Assembly (NCBI GenBank): GCA_013399895.1
Contig: VXBA01002167.1
Coordinates: 62,001 to 126,000, forward strand
Direction of reading: 5' to 3'
Length of the DNA: 64,000 nucleotides
Source of the DNA: Serilophus lunatus
Lineage: Eukaryota; Chordata; Aves; Passeriformes; Eurylaimidae
Part shown: one piece after another, positions 40,801 to 54,561 of the stretch
Layout: each line of letters opens with the position of its first letter
Position numbering within the stretch: position 1 is the first letter of the stretch
Made by a program: the position numbers and the translations under genes
The notes under the pieces: generated by a model
The model's input: the letters and a program-made list of their open reading frames with translations, nothing else
Told to the model about the DNA's origin: nothing
The model's database searches: none

Positions 40801-42318
40801 CTTTTCCCCTGGTTCCGCAAAGTAACTGTGCTTTAAATTTAATGTCCCGTTCAATCAGCAGGACCAACAGGTGTATCTAAATCAGACAGAGTTTTACCCC
40901 ACTTTTCAGAAAAGTATTTCAACTACTTTATTTCTAATATTTAATTGAATACTTTAAATATTACTTAAAACACTGCTTTATACTTCAATTTAGTACCATT
41001 TGCACTGTCACCTGCAGTCAGCTCTATTGCTTTAGCATGGGAGTAAGCTGAAACACTCTGGACAACAGAAAATTTTAGATAACAAGAAGGCACACTCAGA
41101 AGCATGTTACAGATATTCCCAAATGCCCAATCAACACTGTGGCTTCAATTAGATGTCTCTGTATAGTCAGTCCTTGCACTCTTGATCTTTAGGAGACCCC
41201 TATCAGCTTTGCTTCATTACTTGAACATGTGCTCATCCTGCACTGCATCTGAACCAGCAGAATAGTTAGCGGAGGCCCACACCCACCCACTTTTTGTCCT
41301 TTCTTATCCCTGGCATTGCTCTTGCCTCCATCACTGTCATCTCCCCACATTTCCAAGGACTACCACAAACACCAGGTACAGCATGGGCAGCACAGGCTGA
41401 TGAAGCCTTGCTAGATACCCAGTATTTGCACTGAGCAAGCAGGCTGTGGGAGTCCAGCACTGCCTCCCGACCTGAGTGTGCATGGGGGGTGGTGAGGCCC
41501 CACAAAGCTTGTCAGCTCAACTTCCACAACACCGAGACACAAAACTTCTGTTTCAGGAGCTGCAACTCAGTCAATTATCTCTACCATAAATAACCTACAG
41601 CCTAAATGAACTACCCAGAAATCTGCCTGCATAGCAAATAGAGTTACACAGAACAAGGAACAAGAAATAAAGCAGAATTACACATGGTCTCTCACAACGT
41701 TGACAAAAATCCTTTTAAGAAACACTATATTAAGGAAGAAGAAAGACTCTGAGCAAGTAGCTCAGTTCAAAACACCCTGAAAAGTCACATGAAAGGACAC
41801 ATAAGTTCTGAACTCTGATAAGCATTACATTAGTTAGGGATCCAAGAAGGCAAATACTACTGAGATCAGCAATTTGGGGTTAGTAACATTAGGATAAGAA
41901 CGTAAAGGAGCAAAGTAGGCAAGGAGCAATATTGCAAACAAAATTCAGCTTTGACAAATACAGAATTAGGGTAAAAATCATTTTAAAAGTTTATCACATT
42001 AATTCTTCAGAGTAGCTTTCCCACTTCAACCATCATCATTAATATTTTAAGAAAGTTAGCGCAGCACTCAGTTCTCAATTTTCAGTATAATAAGGAGTCA
42101 ACTGTTTCCATTTTTGTCTAATAGACATTCTACTCAAAAAATGGCTAAAAAGTCATGTTGCTTGATTAGTAATTCCACACAGTTTAATTTATTTTCATCT
42201 ACTATATCTGCACCTTAAGATATGAAAGTAATAAAGCATGAGTAAACTATCTGCCACAAGATTACCTGTTGCATCCCATTTCAAATACCATTTGATGAAC
42301 AGTACTTTAAGAGAAAAA

Positions 42319-42320
<2 letters not shown>

Positions 42321-42350
<30 letters not shown>
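42321..42350 (+). repeat. Poly-A run (30 bp) with A/C-rich flank
   Basis: Thirty uninterrupted A bases followed by TCAATCAATCAACCAAACAA, in intron 2. Confidence 0.97.
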
Positions 42351-42353
<3 letters not shown>

Positions 42354-44089
42354 ATCAATCAACCAAACAAAAACATCCAAAGGATACCAATACATAGCAC
42401 CCTTTGCTTCTTCTGTTTAGAAGAATCTATAACTTGTCTTCTATTTTGGATGCAAAGCAGAATGACAACTTAAAAAAGCATTTCAAACACAAAACTTTTC
42501 CACCATTATTTGGAAAAGACATACAAGTTCCCTAGTTGAATCAAGCACTCACCTTGAGCTCACTGAACTCTGATATTGCTCATTACAGATACCAGTCAAC
42601 AGATTGTCTGAATCACCACTCGTAAATGTTTCTCAAAATTTAGAAAATGAGCTAATTTTAGTTTTTCTTTTCCTGACAATTGCTTATCGTCATTAACATT
42701 TCTGTTTTCTTCCATTTGTACACACTGCTGATGAAAAATTCCTCACTCAAAATTCAGTTCTGCAATTTCATTTTATAATACCTCATTTCAAAGTCCGCAA
42801 ACAAAGACACAGCATTTACCTTTCTCATCTCAGCAAAGGCAAGCAGGCCTCACTTGCCTGTGTCTTTTCAGAACCATCATGAAGATGCAGATACCTTGAG
42901 AAAAACAAGCCACAAGATCCTCCAGTTGTCATCCTACAACAACACCCTTCTTGACAAAGGATGACAGATTAAGATTGCTTTGGCTTGGAGAGATTTTAAT
43001 GAAACTTACTCTTGCATCGAGGTGTAAAATATTTTCAAAGTCAATTTGATTGATCTCGCACATGAGCCATGAATTTTTTCCTTATTCAGGTAACAAATTC
43101 TGGAATAGCAACCAATAATACAGGTCATACCATGCATCAGAGGAACCAGAACTTAGAAAACACACATGCATTGCAAAACACTAAGGGCATTCGGCCTGCC
43201 CAACCATGTGAATCTGTATTTCTGCGTTTAAACTAGCCCAAAGTTGCAAGAGGCCATTCGTAAATTCCAAATGGAGGTAACACTGCATTCCTTGGAACAT
43301 ACACAAAGCTACATCTACACCTGTGAGTGTAGATGGCAGTAGCAACACAAAGCTTGCATAACCTTAGAGTTTCTGTCAATAAGTTTTCTACTGCCCCATT
43401 CACATCTGCAAAACTGAAACTTCAAAAACTACTTGAGAGGATGCAGCCTGCCCCAAAGAGTAAACGAGGGAGGGGAGATTAGACTGGTGTCTATCCAGGT
43501 CAGTACTCATCCACTAAACCCTGATGAGCACTTGAAAACAGAACTGGCAAGAGCTAATTTTCACCACGGGGAAGTCAGACAACTCCCTCCTTCAATACCA
43601 AGCAATTCTGACAGTAAGGAGGGATCCAATCATGGAACTGGGATGCTGAGAAAGACGAAACAGCTACTAAATTTATTTTTAAAAAAATCAAGACACTGAT
43701 CCATTGAAAGGGACCTTAGGAGAACACTTAAATGCTCCATCCTCAAAACACACTTTCATCATCCTTTTGATGGACACACAAGTTGTTTCCTTTCACAGCC
43801 AATTCACAAAGATTCTCATTCATGACATTGAATGTAACAAACAGTAAAAATTCACTGTTAAAATATGGGTTACAACTGTACAATGAAACATGCCATGAAC
43901 TTAGCTATAATGTTACAAACACCTCAATCAATAAACATTCTAAGGACTTAGAAGCCCTTTTCTGTTTACAATAACTGATCTTCCTTTTGGTTTTCAACTT
44001 GGATCTCAACCAGAACACCCATGAAGACTAGTACCATCCCAGAGAATGGCATTTTTTCATACACATATTCAGGAGGGAAAAGAAGTGCC

Positions 44090-44100
44090 TTTTTTTTTCT

Positions 44101-44126
<26 letters not shown>
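44090..44126 (+). repeat. Poly-T run with T/G-rich flank
   Basis: A 37-bp T tract with one C, followed by TTGG/TTGA-rich sequence to about 44165. It mirrors the A/C-rich flank of the poly-A run at 42321 on the opposite strand. Confidence 0.96.
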
Positions 44127-44131
<5 letters not shown>

Positions 44132-46852
44132 TTGGTTTGATTGTTGATTTGTTGGTTGGCTTGATTTTCTCCAACATGCACTCAGAGGAGTTTCATCACG
44201 TTGCCGGACAATCATTTCTGCACCTCTCTTTTGCCTTTCATTGTCCTGGTCCCCAAGTGTCCTTTCCCCATATTCTACCACATCAGCAGCAAACCCATTA
44301 ACGAGCCATCTTTTGTGTTTCCTTATGTGTCAGTTTCTCTGCAGATACTGAAGCAGCATTTCTCAAGGGCACACCAATCAAAAAGGCAGGTAAAAGGATT
44401 AGATTTACACCAGAAGAATGTGAGCTACTCGAAAGTTCCTTCTATTTAAATGTAATAGGCACTATGAAAACTACCAGATTGCCTTCTACTTTGTTTCAGA
44501 ATAACACATCTGCTGTGGTCCTAGTAAGAGGCTCCAAAACAGCAAAACCTGAGTGGTGGGATGATGTTCCATTATACACTTCTAACAAAACTGTCAGAAC
44601 CATATTTTTATCTAAATACAGTACAACAGCAAAGTGCAGGAGCTCTGCAAATACATTCTGATTTACCCTCTCACATAACTACAAAGTTCTCTTAAAAAGA
44701 CATACTCAAACTCAGCTACTTGCTGCTAAGTATACAGAGGATAAATAAGTAATGCATTAATGTCTTCAGCTACATATGGTGAATATATGGACGTTTCTTT
44801 ATTTGACCCAATGGTCAATTTCTATTTCTGATTTCACTAGATAAAATACTCTGAAAATATAATTGAATTCTAAAAGAAACTTAGCAATATCTCACAACAG
44901 AGAACAACAACACGGCATGGGAGGAAGGAAAAAATATCAAAACCCATCAAAACGTTTGGGACTTGCATCATTCAAGGAGGTGGCACTACTGAACCAAAAC
45001 AAGTCCAGAGCACTGCAGACTTGTACAACATTGCAAATCTAAAAAACTCACATGGATAGATGCTGACAGAGAAACTTTCCAAAGCAGAGCAGGATGCTGC
45101 TCATTCAGGGCCATAAAGCAGCTTTGCCAGTAGAAAACTTCCACCAGCTCTGTGCCTCCACTGGAATGCTCTGTTGACTTATCTTTAGCAAAAGCTCATC
45201 AGCTGTAAAACAAGCCTTGGCTTTCGAATCACAAAGTAAAACTGAATTTAAAGTAAATATTCAACAAAAATAAGAACTCTGAAGTTTGAAAAATTACATT
45301 GCAGCCAGTGCCAGTAACGGTACAAATCAATTTGCTTTGCAGATAAATTTCCCCTTCCACCTCACATGATCCTTTTGCCTTCAGCTCTGAAAGAATCAGG
45401 ACTGTGAAAGGCCGTCTCAGCTACATTAGAAATTATTTTTAATCATGAAATCAGACAGAAAGTGAAAACCACATGAGAAACAGAATCAAATACTCCAGTT
45501 TCTTACCTAAGATCTTCTGTTTCTCGTCACCGTATAAGAAATATTAAGCAAAACAGACCGCTCCATACACTTGCAATTAACACTAGTAAAATTATTGCAG
45601 TATCTCAAGAGACAGATTCAGAATTTTGAAGCCTTACACTAGAAGAAAATTTAATCTTCCCTGGAGGCTTTTGTACACTATTTATTTGGGATTGACAGTT
45701 ATGCTTAAAAAGAGCCTATGGAATAAACTAAAAATGTAAGCTCAGTAAATATCATGTGCATATTTTCATTGTATTTGTAAGTCTAAAATGTTCTCTAATA
45801 CAAAGAATTTTCCGAAAAAGTATTCAAGTGTTGACATTTTCAGCAATGTGTTTTTAAAACAGAGCATCAAGTTACTTCATAGAATGTTTACAGTCCAAAA
45901 TGCACCCTGGCACTTTTTTTAAACATATGGAACAGTATCTTCATAAACACATGCAGAGATAAGCATGCCATTCCAGCCACAGCAGCTGCTTTGATTCATG
46001 TTTATGAAATGCTTAAAATTCTTGGAATATACATTTACACTGCAGAAAGAAGCTGCAGTGACACCATGAATCTCAAATTCAGTCAGTACCAGCCTTCCCT
46101 CTCTGCTGTTCCTAAACGCAAAGAGGCAGCAGCACAAACTTGGCATAGACTAGCATCTAAAACACAGATCATAAGTGTGCATGTTGCTAGTGGACCATCG
46201 TTAACCGTGCCAGTTACCATGAACCAACACAAGCACTCAGCAATGTTTGACACACCTTTCTGCTGCCGTGCTGACTGATGTACCTCAAAAGAAGAACTGT
46301 ACCATTAATAAGCACCAAAATGTAATCACGGTTTAATCTGTCCAAACAGTAGTTGTGGTGTAAACGTCTGTCCTGAGCCATTACACTTAAATAGCAAATG
46401 AGTCACTATAAGACAACAAGCCATTAGGGATTTGAGGGGCTTTTAATATGCAGATTTCCCTATAGTGATCTATGTGAAATGAGACAAATGACACAAAACA
46501 CTAAGATTAGCTGCTAGAGAAAAAGTTACGCTTCACAAGCCACTAAATTCACACTAGCCCAAGACCTAGGAGTGTTTGGTAAGCATGTACATGCTTGAGG
46601 ATGTCTCTGTCTAGGACATGACAAAACATCAAATAAAGGTTGTAGCTGATGACTAAAGAATATATTAGTTCAGGATATGGCTATGAATTTATAGATGTTT
46701 TGATGACTGAGGGTTGGTTTCTTTAATTATTACTTTTAGATTGAAAGTCAACTATCAAAAATAAAGACCAGAATTGCAGAGGATAACACTAACAATGCAC
46801 AGAAGCCATTGCTTCACTTTTCACCCCAGATGAGAAGCTACATAAAGGGACA

Positions 46853-46865
46853 CCCCCCCCCCCCN
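46853..46865 (+). repeat. Poly-C run ending in N
   Basis: Twelve C bases and an N at 46865. The run length is probably uncertain in the assembly. Confidence 0.95.
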
Positions 46866-49800
46866 CAGCATTGAAAACAACTTCTTTAACTCCTACTCTT
46901 CATCAACATGGATATTTTGAGCTCAAGTCATTGATTTTCAGCACCTGTCAGCAAAGGATTTTTCTGATTGACCTTCATACACCAAGTTGTTAACCTACCA
47001 AGCTCCCCCATCACCCTGCAGTGAACGCTCATCTCATGCTTCACACAGTGCCATAACGACACACAATCAACCCAAACTCCAGCAAACCAAACCTCCAACT
47101 CCAATGGCCAATTTCATATCAACATACAAAGTCAGAAACTAACTAGATAACCTTATAACTCTTGTAAAAAGACACATGGCAAGACTACTTCCAGGCAACG
47201 AGACAACTCTTTTAGTTAACTTTGGGTCACAAGTTAATCAATAGTTGAGTCCTGTGGTGCACATCATTGCACAGCAGGGGCCTTTTCTTTGTAGGCTGCA
47301 GTCACTGTCTCCAGTTAACACTTTCACACTTCTTTAAAGAGCCTTCACCATCAGTTGCAGAGTCCTCACAAAATAATGAAGTAATCAGAGAAGTTACTCA
47401 GCTAAGCAAAAGCATCTGTGCAGCACTGCTGCAGCAGTTGGCATTTCGCTATAGCAGGCAGTAATTGTTTCCATTAATAGATTCAAACCATGCCCAGGGC
47501 GGGCCAAATAAGCATAGGCACTGTATGACTTTCCCACAGTTAAGGACAGTCTGTCCATGCAAGAGGCACTGGCACCACAGTCAGAGGCAGCTACTGAATC
47601 TGCACCCAGTCATAGAGGAACGGAGGAGCTCAAATCTGATAATGTCCCAAAACCAGCAACAAGTGCCTCCACCAATTTAAAGATTCACCTCTAATCTTAT
47701 TACTAGAAGTACCACGATGTTGAATGCCTGCCTTCACATGCTGCACTGCAGGCTTGACAAGACCAAGAAGGGATTTGCTTTGTCCCTGAAACTTTGTGCC
47801 AAGATTTGCACCCCAGCTCTATGCAGTACTCAGACCTGCATGCAAGGGCACCTGGTGTGTGCTGCTTCTCCCTGATCTGTTCTGCAGAACAGAACTTCCT
47901 AAGCACTTCCTGAAGTAATTTGAATCTAACCCACACCTGCATCACAACATGTGTGTATAAGCATCACTTAACTTTGATTTTTTTAAACTATCAAATTACA
48001 GCAAATCTAATTAGAAATCCAGAATCTTACCATATGCACATTTAATAAGCCTACTAGATGCACAACAGAGCAAAGAATTTTGTTTTCAAATCAAGAAAGC
48101 TGTCTCTATTCACAATAAGAGGGAAAGGACTTGAAAACAAAACTTTTCCTCTGGTCCTGATATCCCCCCCAAAAAAGACTAAAAACCCCATCCATTTTAA
48201 AAGAGCTGAATTTTATTTAAATTTATAATTCATTTCAATAGACAGCATATTCAAGGTGTATTGACTAGTAATCCAGAGCTCAAAAACACCTCTGGCTGCA
48301 GAAGTAAGCCAGTGCATCCATACCTGCCCCTTCCAAACACAGAAGCTAAGCATGTCTAAAGGCCTACTGCTCTTTTTACACATATTTTTATGCCCCAAAA
48401 CATGGGCACTTGTAATACCATGAGACAGAAAAACTGGACAGGTTCAAAGCTGAACCACATTCCACTGTGTCCTACTTAGAAATATTTGAACATAACACTC
48501 AATAGTCCAAAAGCAGAGAATGGTTACAAAGCAACAATTGCCTAAACATGGTCATACCAAGCACAGTTTTCCTTCTCCTCGAACACTTTATCTATTTTTG
48601 TTCTGAAATTTTGCCAGCTAAAAAAGGCTGCTTAGCCACAATCCCAACAGCCTCCAACGGTAGTTTCCTCTAGCCATGACATTTACAGACCAAAGCACAA
48701 AGTCCTAGCAGCTGTCTGAATTTTATAAACACGGTAAAATAATGGATGTTGTATTTACTCACAGTTCACGCCACCTTATGAGGAACCAAGAACCATGCCA
48801 CACACTACCTTGGATTACCAGTTTCTGTCTCATTATGTTTCAAATTACATGCAATTTTAGAACACCAATTTAAAGGAACTGCATCTCGAGTCCCATCTGA
48901 GGCATGAATGGATTAAAGCAATGCAAAAATAGCTCCCAGAATTACATTTTCCAACCTCACATTTCATAATCCAAATACACCTCTTCTGCAAAGGTTCAAA
49001 GCTAACAGTTCACATCCTGAACATTGATGTCTAACAGGAAAGTTGGATAGGTCAAGGTCAGATTACTTCTACAATTTCCTTCAAAGATAAAAGTTGCTGG
49101 CTCCTATGACTTTATGATCCACCTCAGAGAGATGATAATTTGAGGTATACACACACATCAAAGACATGATCTTGCTGATCATTCCTTCAGATATGGAAAT
49201 AATTAGCAGCTGCCCAGTTTCACCGTCCAAAAGTTTCAGTTTGAAAAAGTTACCATTATCAGAAAGGCATAACCTCTCCTTCCAGCAGTGCTTTTCTCTC
49301 ATCTCTGATGCTACTCAAAGCAGCATATCAAAAACAATGAAAATACCACAGCCACCACGTGAAGGACTATGTACTGAAGACCATCCAAAACCATGTTTTC
49401 TCCAAAGCAGGGGGAGCAACAGATGTTTTCTGGAGTAAAGAGTTTTAGGACAAGCTGCCTAGGGATGAAATCTATGCTTCAGATATTAATCTTTGAAAGT
49501 ATTATGACCTACAAAAACTGGATAGACACACATACACACACATCTGTTCCTAGCTATTTATTTTAAAGAGCTTAAACCTATGGGGAGAGGAATATACCCT
49601 TGTATATTCTGAAATATTTAGTAATTTCGAGCTAGAAGAAGAGTTTTACTTAAGTAGAATTGGGCCTTAGCGCTCCTTGTCTTATCAAAATGAGGATGGA
49701 AGAGGATAGAACAAACAAGTCAAACATACTGGATTTTTTTTAAGAGTTAAGACAAGCAAAAAAGATACTTTCATAGAAAAGCAGAGATTTTAAGTTCAGC

Positions 49801-52800
49801 TCTACAATCTGAGGACTTCTTTCTTATTTTCTTCCCTGAGTTATTTAGTAAGGCAAAGTTTCCACGAGGCTACTGTGCTCTAATGGAACAAATTTCCCAA
49901 TACATGAATTGGTGTTTCAGTTAAAACTAGAGATGAAATAGCATTTTGGTTCTCCTGTCTCCATAGTTCCTTGTTTATTTCTGTCAAGACAAATACTTTG
50001 CTTATTAAAGGAAATTTTTTGTCATGAAGAATTGTTGTCAGGGAATTAAAATAAAACTTTTCAGATCCTACATGTTAAAAAGTATAGCTGAAAGGAGAAG
50101 AAGGAAAAGAGAAAAGCATATTTTAACAATGAAAAACACAGCAAGAATGTGGCAAGGCCTCATCTGTCCTACTAAAAAGGAACATCCCTAATGTAAAGTC
50201 AGATCTTTCATAGACATAGAGGTGTGAAATTCCCATTGTAAAAAATTACTCAGTATTTTCCAAGATTTTCTGTGACTCCACAGTCTAATTAACTTATGGC
50301 TACATTTTAATACTGCACCTTATTGCCAGCAACTAAATACAAACGCTTACAGCAGAGCAGCAGCGCGCATACAATTGGCTTTGAAACAAAAAAACCCATT
50401 TCTAAAAGACTATTAGTTAGAACAGGGTTTTCCTGGGAAGAGTGTACTTTGAGAAAGGAAATTCAGGTTCTCAGGTGAAGACAGGAAAAAAAAAATAAAT
50501 CAGAAGGTTTCTAGACACTTTCTTTTTGGGAAGAAATGGAAATCTGCATTGGTTTGGGGAAGAAAATGGCTGAGAGATAGGAGAGGTAACTAAAACAACA
50601 CACTAGCACACTTCAGCAGATATAAAGGAAACTACTGCTACCAATAATAGTAAAACAAGGGTTAAAGGTATGAAGTCCAGCAACGAACTTCCAAAAACAT
50701 TGCCAACACTGGAGATTACACCTGATAGCAACCAACGAAAACCATTCCTTTCTGAACTCTGTCTCCTATTATTTCAGTCAATAAAGATTTTCCTGTGCCT
50801 TTCAGACACAGATTGTTCAGTTTTACTATGTTCTGGTTTTCCTCCTTCGCTAGTTCAAAAATGCTGGAAGTCATGTGCCTCTGGGCAACAGCAGGCCTGC
50901 TGCTTATAAAGAGACAGAACACTTGTATTTAATAACAATTACTACTTTGTAGCTGCTTTTGTTACAGTTCAGACGCTGTGTGGTCTAGCAGTTACAACGT
51001 GCAGTCAGAACCTTGTTCTAAATTATGGTTATAGCTTTAACTCTAAGACAGTAATGAAAGTTGGACAAATGACAGCACTGTCTGGGATCTTAGGCTTTTT
51101 ACACCACTTGTACAACTAGCATTACTTGCCCATCTAAAATCCTTTAGAACTATCCTTAATAAGGCCTAGAGACTAATTAACATCATGCAATTGGACTTAA
51201 ATTTAGTTCAAGAACTCCTTAGAGGATAGGCAAAGCTAGTAAAATCTGATTTTCCTAGCCTTGGATGTTCTTCCAAGAGCAAATTTTATAATCTTATAAT
51301 TATTAAAAAGTTACCTAATTTTACTTTAGAAAATTCTGTCAGTACTTTTTCAATTATAACAGAGAACAAAGCAATTAAAGAGCACGGTCCTGAATTCTAC
51401 TCCCCACACCCTATAGCCTCTTGGCTTCAGCTGAATTAAGAAAAGCAGCCCTGGAAACCAAATTTGCTTAAGAAGGCTACTTATTCTTATTCCAAAGTGC
51501 AGTACAAACTTGTACTTCCATTCAGCTAGAAAAGAGAAATTTCCATATAAAAAGGTAAAACATAAAAAGGGAAAGGTAAAACTAAATAGAATATTAAAAT
51601 AATGCATTGAGTAGAGACAGACCAATTAATCACTCTAACAAATTAAATCATTTTTGCAATGACATGGCTGCTCTGAAAGAAAAATCCAGTTAAGCTATAT
51701 AAAAACAAGCTACACAAAGAAAACCAAAAATCCGTTTGACATCTCTAACCCTGCCAAGGCATCAATCCAAGTACAGGCAGCAACTACTCAGCAATTCAGG
51801 GGTAGTTTATACAGACATTTTATGGTGGATACACATAGAAGAACAGAATTCATTTCTCATGAGAAACGAAACCATTTATCTTTAGTAAAAAATAGAGATC
51901 AGCAGTTTAGCACTGAAGAAATCATAAGGATCTTCACAAAGCACTAGGAAAGTCCACTAGGCATCTCAACAGGTTACACACAATTTATGCAGGCACTCAA
52001 ACTATGTGTTTGCACTAGTGAGAGTTACTTCCAATCACTACTTCTGACTGTTATTTCCAATAAGTCTGGCAGTTGTCTCAAACACACAAGTGAACAGCCA
52101 GCCAAATTCCAGCCTCACACTGTGCAGGATAAGCTATCACTTGCCAACACAGCTGCTGACGGTGAGGTCGCACACAAGCATCACAGCTCACCCATAAGAA
52201 TCTGGATGCAGAAACAGAAGCCAGTTCCAACCAAGAGAATTTATATATATTGTAGATACTAAAGCCTAATAAACATGAGACACACAAGCTCTCAAAAGAC
52301 AGAGAGAGTCACTGCATAGTCTCACTGCAGGCCAATGTGGACAACGAGCAAAATTCACACGTTACAGGCTTTTCATTAAAACATCGGGACCTTAGTCTCT
52401 TAAGTCTATTGGAATAGTGATTTTTAAATCTTAATTCTGTTCCTGCTTTGTACACCCTGTGTATATTTCACGTTTCGTACATGTCAAATCCACTCACTTG
52501 GAAGAGTTAATGTTATTCTTATTATAGCAGTGTTGTGATGGAGGCCACACAAACACTTCAATACATTCGTGTTTATTGAAAAAAACCAACATACAAAGTA
52601 GTTTTTAAAAAATCCAAGATTTCCTTTTCGCAGATGGGATGCTAAGACCCACAGAAGCAGCATGACTTAGAGAAGATCACACGAAGATCTTTGAGAGGGG
52701 CAGGAAACAAACACAAACCTTCCAAGATCCGGGCCAGCACTTTAGCCACAACAATGGTTTGGAAGACAATGCGAGTTGGATTTGAAACAAACTGGTGTGA

Positions 52801-53874
52801 TTACAGCTATATTCTAGTATGTGGTTTAATGTGAGAAGCACCTTCACAACTTGGACGCGTAAAAGTAGGAAAGGTCTCAATCTTTTCTGCTGGAAAGCTA
52901 GAAAACCATGACATGCTGCCCTCGAAAAAAGAATATTCTCACATGACAGTTTCTTCAAAATTAACTATGAATGAAATCAAAATTTTTAATCAAACTTAAG
53001 CAGTAGGAATGTGCTAGGTTCCAAAACTCTATAACCACTCAAATTATTTCACACTCTTTGTCATGAAATATCCTTAATAGAGAAGCTTGAGCAGTCAACA
53101 AGTAACTGAACAGATAAGAATACAATGTAACTGAACACACAAGCACCACTTAACTATTCCCTTCGCACCTCCCTGTCTTTCCCCACACTGCCTCAAAGGA
53201 AAGAAATCTTTTCCTGTTCTGATCTATTTTTACAGTCTAGTGCATTGGTATTTTGGATTATTTCCAAGGGTATTCTTTACTGGGGCATCTCAGCTAAATC
53301 CCAGATTTCAAAGTTATTTTAGCATATTCTCACAGGTTACTTCACGGAACATCACTGAATTACTAAAAGGATCTAGCAGTTACAGCCTTTTCAAATGCAA
53401 ATACGTTAAAACCTAGTAAACAAATTCATAAAAAAAAAAATCCATCACTAGCTTAAAAATCGGATTCTGCTTCTTATTCTCGCACAGGTTACATCAAGTT
53501 GTTAGCAGCCTGCACTCAAGGGAGATTTCTGAAAACAGCACGCACAGACCAAGTCGTTACCTACTCAACAGCTTGTTTTGTGAGCAGTCAATCAAGAAAA
53601 AAACTCCTAAACCTGGGAGGCCAGCAGGGATCTTGTCTCCGCATTGGGTGCCTCCAACACCCCCAGGAAGCCAGGCAAAAACCTGCTTCTTATCTCCCAG
53701 GAATGCAATCCCAAGGCAACGGCCCCGCCGAGCGCTCGCCTCTCTCTCGCTCCCGCCCTACCGAAAGGCACCGGGCGGGACTCCCGGGACTCCGCCGCTG
53801 CCCTGACAAAGCCGGGCGACGGGAAGGAGCCGGGGCTGGGATTTCACTCGGGGCACGGCCACTCGCGGTTTTAC

Positions 53875-53965
53875 CTTTCTCCCTGCTTGGTGTTGGAAGG
53901 CGGAGGGTGAAGCACAGTCTGATTCCCTTCCATCTCCACGATGCACTTGGTATTCAGGTCCAGCT
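53875..53965 (-). CDS. KIF13A: KIF13A coding exon 2 (residues 19-48, plus 2 nt of codon 49)
   Basis: A 91-nt exon of the kinesin-3 motor domain. The acceptor is CCTTGCAG|AG and the donor GAAAG|GTAAAA. With the G from exon 1 it completes Glu19, then encodes LDLNTKCIVEMEGN followed by QTVLHPPPSNTKQGE, and ends with two bases (AG) of codon 49. The KCIVEMEGN and LHPPPSNTKQGE segments are the KIF13-type beta1a-c strands and following loop near the front of the motor head. The intron before it is only 208 bp and the intron after it about 40 kb. The exon lies inside the CpG island, so its third positions are GC-rich compared with exons 3 and 4. Frame and phase match exon 1 exactly. Confidence 0.95.
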
Positions 53966-54173
53966 CTGCAAGGCGACACGACGGGGGGCTGTAGCCAGGG
54001 CGAGCGCACCTCCGCTTCCCCCGGCACTGCGGGGCGGCTCGGCCGCCGCCGGCGGATCCCGCTCGGAGCGAGGGGCAGGGGCGGCGGGGGGCTCGTCCTC
54101 CCGCCAGCCCGGGGGAAGAACGCGTCCCCTCCAGCGACCCCTCCCCGCAGCCGCGCCCCTAGACCCCGGTTAC
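53966..54173 (-). other. KIF13A: KIF13A intron 1 (208 bp)
   Basis: A short GC-rich intron with GT donor at the exon 1 side and CAG acceptor at the exon 2 side. It lies wholly in the CpG island, so the first two coding exons share the promoter's open-chromatin block. No repeat or extra feature was recognised. Confidence 0.93.
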
Positions 54174-54228
54174 CTCTCCTGTTCATGGGCCGGACCCTGA
54201 CGGCAACTTTCACCTTGGTGTCCGACAT
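54174..54228 (-). CDS. KIF13A: KIF13A coding exon 1 (start codon, residues 1-18)
   Basis: First coding exon of a kinesin-3 plus-end-directed microtubule motor. It reads MSDTKVKVAVRVRPMNRR and then one base (G) of a split Glu codon, ending at a consensus donor (G|GTAACC). The RVRP sequence is the conserved kinesin motif that contacts the adenine of ATP. From memory of the family, the MSD start and RVRPMNRR favour KIF13A over its paralogue KIF13B, which starts MGD and has RIRP. The start codon was chosen because it gives the conserved family N-terminus and has a purine at -3 (AAG before ATG), although the frame stays open upstream to another ATG at 54699. KIF13A is known to move AP-1/mannose-6-phosphate receptor cargo and Rab11 recycling-endosome tubules. 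Only the motor N-terminus is in this window. The assignment to the KIF13 family is very secure; 13A versus 13B rests on residues recalled from memory. Confidence 0.96.
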
Positions 54229-54372
54229 CTTCCCCGCTCCCGGGAGCGGCGGGCGGGCGGCTCCGCTCAGCGCCGGCGGCGGCAGCGACACGGCGGAGCG
54301 CCAGCGTCCATGCCGGGCCGGGGCGGGGGCGGAGGGCCGGGGCAGGCGGGGAAGGCGAGAGACGGAGGGAGC

Positions 54373-54427
54373 AAGAAGAAGAGGAGGAGGAGGAAGAGGA
54401 GGAGGAGGAGGAGGAGGAGGAGGAGGG
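54373..54427. repeat. Polypurine (GGA)n tract in the 5' UTR
   Basis: An uninterrupted 55-base run of A and G on the plus strand, mostly GGA triplets from 54381, so the transcript carries a (CTC)n pyrimidine tract. It produces long Ser/Pro- or Arg-rich frames that are not separate genes. Such mirror-like purine runs can form triplex or other non-B structures and often vary in length. Confidence 0.85.
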
Positions 54428-54561
54428 TGCGGCGCCAAGGAGGGCGGTGGTGGCGCAGCCCCAGCTGCCTCCTTGCTCAGCCGCGGTCCGCACCGGCTCT
54501 GGCGCTGACTGCCGACGGACTCGTTTGCAGAACCGCTGCTGCCGCCGCCGCCGCCTCCCTG

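Larger units (their letters stand above)
13843..53874 (-). other. KIF13A: KIF13A intron 2 (about 40.0 kb)
   Basis: This giant intron separates exon 2 from the 13-nt exon 3. It is AT-rich and contains one clear CR1 copy (22905-23308), long homopolymers at about 15692, 21159, 31437, 42321, 44090 and 46853, and a GC-rich block at 31493-31870. It also contains an exon-like 27-nt segment at 36444-36470. The scattered open frames in it (the longest is 179 codons, plus strand, 35594-36133) show no recognisable domain. I found no nested gene with a start, splice signals and recognisable protein, and apart from the listed items I see nothing I can name in this stretch. Confidence 0.9.

Noticed and set aside
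41266..41505. Minus-strand 79-codon frame in a locally GC-richer patch of intron 2
   Set aside because: No recognisable domain, no good splice sites at either end, and not part of KIF13A.
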